Part shown: piece by piece, positions 62,649 to 64,000 of the stretch
How positions within the stretch are numbered: position 1 is the first letter of the stretch
How the letters are laid out: every line of letters begins with the position of its first letter
DNA from: Silvibacterium bohemicum
GTDB lineage: Bacteria > Acidobacteriota > Terriglobia > Terriglobales > Acidobacteriaceae
DNA length: 64,000 bases
NCBI RefSeq assembly: GCF_001006305.1
Contig: NZ_LBHJ01000014.1
Location: 173,447-237,446, forward strand
Reading direction: 5' to 3'
Notes under the pieces: model-generated
Database searches by the model: none
Told to the model about the DNA's origin: nothing
The model's input: only the letters and a program-made list of their open reading frames with translations
Position numbers and translations under genes: made by a program

Positions 62649-62710
62649 TCTGTTCTTCTCCACGGCGTGATTTGTCGATTGAGCGAGCCTTCTGGGCCGC
62701 TCGTCGGCAG

Positions 62711-62799
62711 CCAACTCATCGTGACATCTGCGGTAGCAGGCGCCTGGGGGCCAGGGGCGACGCGGCAAATCGCGCTGACTAAAACCGCCCCAATTCCAC
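62711..62799. repeat. Inverted repeat, arm B of the recombinase cassette
   Basis: 89-base partner of 59321-59408 in reverse orientation, 63 bases upstream of the smaller recombinase start. It may also hold the recombinase promoter. Confidence 0.85.
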
Positions 62800-62838
62800 G
62801 TAACTAATATGAAGAGTGTCATGATTGCACCTCCCAGG

Positions 62839-62872
62839 GGAGGACAACGCGGTCTAAGCCGCGTCGTCCTCC
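62839..62872 (-). terminator. Strong hairpin across the ssb stop codon
   Basis: GGAGGAC-A-ACGCGG / CCGCGT-C-GTCCTCC, 13 paired bases with one mismatch around TCTAAG, which contains the stop codon. No T-run after it on the minus strand. Likely ends or processes the ssb message. Confidence 0.55.
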
Positions 62873-63261
62873 GTGATGGGCTCGGCGTCGGGGTTCTGGC
62901 CCGAGACCGGCTTTGCCAGCTTCTTGACGATGCTGGCGCGTACCTCCCAACCACGGCGCTTGACCGTGGTCTTCTTCTTGCCCTCGCCGACCTCGGCATC
63001 GTACTCGGTGCTGCGCAGCTCGCCTTCGATCTCGACGTAGTCGCCCTTCTTCAGGTTCTTTGCGAAGTCGGCGGGTTTGCCGAAGGCGACGATGCGGTGC
63101 CACTCGGTGTGGTTGACCCACTGCTGGGTCTGCTTGTCCTTGTAGCCGGACTTGGTGGAGAGCGAGAGAACGGTGAAGGTCTTCTGCTGTTTGGTTGCGA
63201 AGTTCTCGGCGTCCTTGCCGATGAAGCCCTTCAGCTTGATGTTGTTTTCGTAGAGTGCCAT
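62854..63261 (-). CDS. ssb: Single-stranded DNA-binding protein
   Basis: 135 residues, ATG with AAGGAG upstream. OB-fold SSB: MALYENNIKLKGFIGKDAE, FTVLSLSTKSGYKD, WVNHTEWHRIVAFGK, GDYVEIEGELRSTEYD. The tail PVSGQNPDAEPITEDDAA is acidic but lacks the DDxxPF tip of housekeeping SSB, so it is an element-borne type. Preceded by a long, hairpin-rich leader. Confidence 0.93.
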   Translation of the reverse strand: MALYENNIKLKGFIGKDAENFATKQQKTFTVLSLSTKSGYKDKQTQQWVNHTEWHRIVAFGKPADFAKNLKKGDYVEIEGELRSTEYDAEVGEGKKKTTVKRRGWEVRASIVKKLAKPVSGQNPDAEPITEDDAA

Positions 63262-63842
63262 TGTGTTTCTCCTTGTTTGTATTTGCCCGGATTGCCCTCG
63301 GGACACTCTTGCGCGAAGCGACGCGAGTGTGCCCCGCTCCCAAGGCAAGAGCTGCATTTTCTGGAAGGGGACCCAACGCACCTGGTTGGGGGAGGAGTCC
63401 AGAAAAAGCAGAAGCTCGCAGTCCGCAGAATCGGGGTCCCCGGCACGCTGCTTTTGCGTGCTGGGGTGATGTGGCGCGGGATCAGCACCTAAGCGAGTGA
63501 CCGAGGGTGAGCAGGGAAAATACGAGGAGGGATGGCGCTGTACGGAAACACTTGCATGAAGGACAGCACGGCGTTCAGGATGCCGGTGCAACCGGGCAGC
63601 AGTGGGACCATAACCTCTCGTCTCCCACCAATCGGGCTGCAAAAGCAGGCAGTGGGTGAACCACACCGTCCACCCTCCATCGTCCTCCGCACCCTGCCAT
63701 GCGAAGAACCTGTGCCTGGGCGACGAAGTAGAAGGCGAGCTGCACAGCGCCAACTCCGGGGCAGTGAGGGCAAGAAGAAGACCTGCCTCTCTCAGTGGTC
63801 GGGAGGTATGCGATTGTATCGCTTGAATGTGCGCCCGCTGGC
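63262..63842. other. 581-base region without a gene; structured leader of ssb
   Basis: No supported coding frame. Three hairpins lie at 63300-63470. Beyond 63470 I see nothing convincing; the open frames there are shadow-like, with rare residues and no start signals. Confidence 0.5.
63299..63466 (-). promoter_or_regulatory. Hairpin-rich 5' leader of ssb
   Basis: Three stem-loops in 168 bases: ACACTC/GAGTGT (63303-63330, extended by GGG/CCC outside), CCCAAC/GTTGGG (63372-63390), and an 11-bp CCCCGGCACGC / GCGTGCTGGGG stem with one mismatch (63438-63466). Transcribed toward ssb, they would form a folded leader that ends about 30 bases before the start codon. Could regulate ssb, or be a replication or transfer site. 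Confidence 0.5.
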
Positions 63843-64000
63843 TCACCGGACCCTCCCGGCGCCGGGACCATCACGGAGGATCGCATCGACGGCTGTGATG
63901 CGATCCCCGATCCAGCGCATGACAGGAACCGCCATCGAGTTGCCGAGCGCCTTGTAGCGGGGGCCATCGGCTGCCGGCTTGCCGCGATACTCAACCAGCG
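63843..64000 (-). CDS. DNA (cytosine-5-)methyltransferase, C-terminal part
   Basis: Partial; 51 codons then TGA, cut by the window edge. The C-terminal motif YKALGNSMAVPVMRWIGDRI (motif X, GNSMAVPVM) is characteristic of C5-methyltransferases such as Dcm. Too short for prediction of sequence specificity or a partner endonuclease. Often carried by mobile elements against host restriction. It was missed by start-codon searches because its start is outside the window. Confidence 0.85.
   Translation of the reverse strand, partial: LVEYRGKPAADGPRYKALGNSMAVPVMRWIGDRITAVDAILRDGPGAGRVR

Larger units (their letters stand above)
59321..62799. mobile_element. Two-recombinase cassette bracketed by inverted repeats
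   Basis: A 3.5-kb segment holding the two overlapping tyrosine-recombinase genes between inverted repeats A and B. It combines the paired integrases of Tn554-type elements with the long terminal inverted repeats of RIT elements. Its right arm runs into an SSB-like frame, which suggests it inserted at or near an ssb paralogue. The exact ends and any target duplication are not determined. Confidence 0.6.

Noticed and set aside
62649-63846. Long upstream extensions of the recombinase and ssb frames
   Set aside because: They cross the inverted repeat and the hairpin leader and give low-complexity Arg/Ser/Pro products. Ribosome sites and family alignment place the starts at 62648 and 63261.
1-64000. 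CRISPR arrays and rRNA/tRNA genes
   Set aside because: No regularly spaced direct repeats and no rRNA or complete tRNA-like cloverleaf were recognised by eye. A covariance-model scan could still find a tRNA I missed.

Overview
The window reads like a chromosome or large plasmid segment of an Acidobacteriota member, probably class Terriglobia. The evidence is a winged-helix / Ser-Thr kinase / TPR fusion, a winged-helix / NB-ATPase regulator, many small SnoaL/NTF2-like and SRPBCC enzymes, and a mobile module of the Terriglobia type. The taxonomic call is inference from gene content; no rRNA or universal marker gene was found.

Region 1 (1-4.2 kb): the 3' part of a CusA/CzcA heavy-metal RND pump, facing a minus-strand group with an outer-membrane-like protein, a Cys-rich secreted protein, a decayed arsenate reductase and an unknown protein: a worn metal/arsenic resistance locus. 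Region 2 (4.2-24.2 kb): an accessory metabolic island. It holds an AraC regulator, a winged-helix ATPase regulator and a condensation-domain acyltransferase on the minus strand, plus hydrolases, two SDRs, an MBL-fold hydrolase, two MDR reductases, a crotonase, a ketopantoate-reductase-like enzyme, a cNMP-domain/thioredoxin-reductase-like protein, DUF302 and five NTF2-like proteins. Two divergent promoter regions share an 18-base motif. Region 3 (24.3-31.4 kb): a large unknown secreted protein, then a detoxification/stress set (alpha/beta hydrolase, VOC protein, azoreductase, Dps, Tat-exported chloroperoxidase-like hydrolase) beside an AraC regulator.

Region 4 (31.5-43.6 kb): an orphan histidine kinase and the winged-helix Ser/Thr kinase diverge from a small membrane protein followed by a prFMN decarboxylase operon (UbiD, luciferase-like monooxygenase, VOC protein, UbiX, SRPBCC). 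A rearranged, partly decayed second copy follows (histidine kinase, winged-helix stub, shortened membrane protein, VOC, SRPBCC). Both copies keep tandem TTGACATTCA-type repeats at 11-base spacing, which suits an OmpR-type winged helix. Region 5 (43.6-52.6 kb): a ThrE exporter, an MdtP-YtcA-MdtN-MdtO efflux set like the E. coli mdtNOP locus, a YbhB/PEBP protein, a LysR regulator and a lipoprotein. UbiD/UbiX next to MdtNO/AaeB-like export suggests aromatic-acid handling, but no substrate can be read from sequence.

Region 6 (52.7-64 kb): a minus-strand mobile module with VirB11-like and VirD4-like ATPases, a ribbon-helix-helix-like protein, two unknown winged-helix proteins, a frameshifted SSB, two coupled tyrosine recombinases bracketed by 88/89-base inverted repeats, an intact SSB with a hairpin-rich leader, and the C-terminus of a DNA cytosine methyltransferase cut by the window edge. 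No tRNA, rRNA or CRISPR array was recognised.
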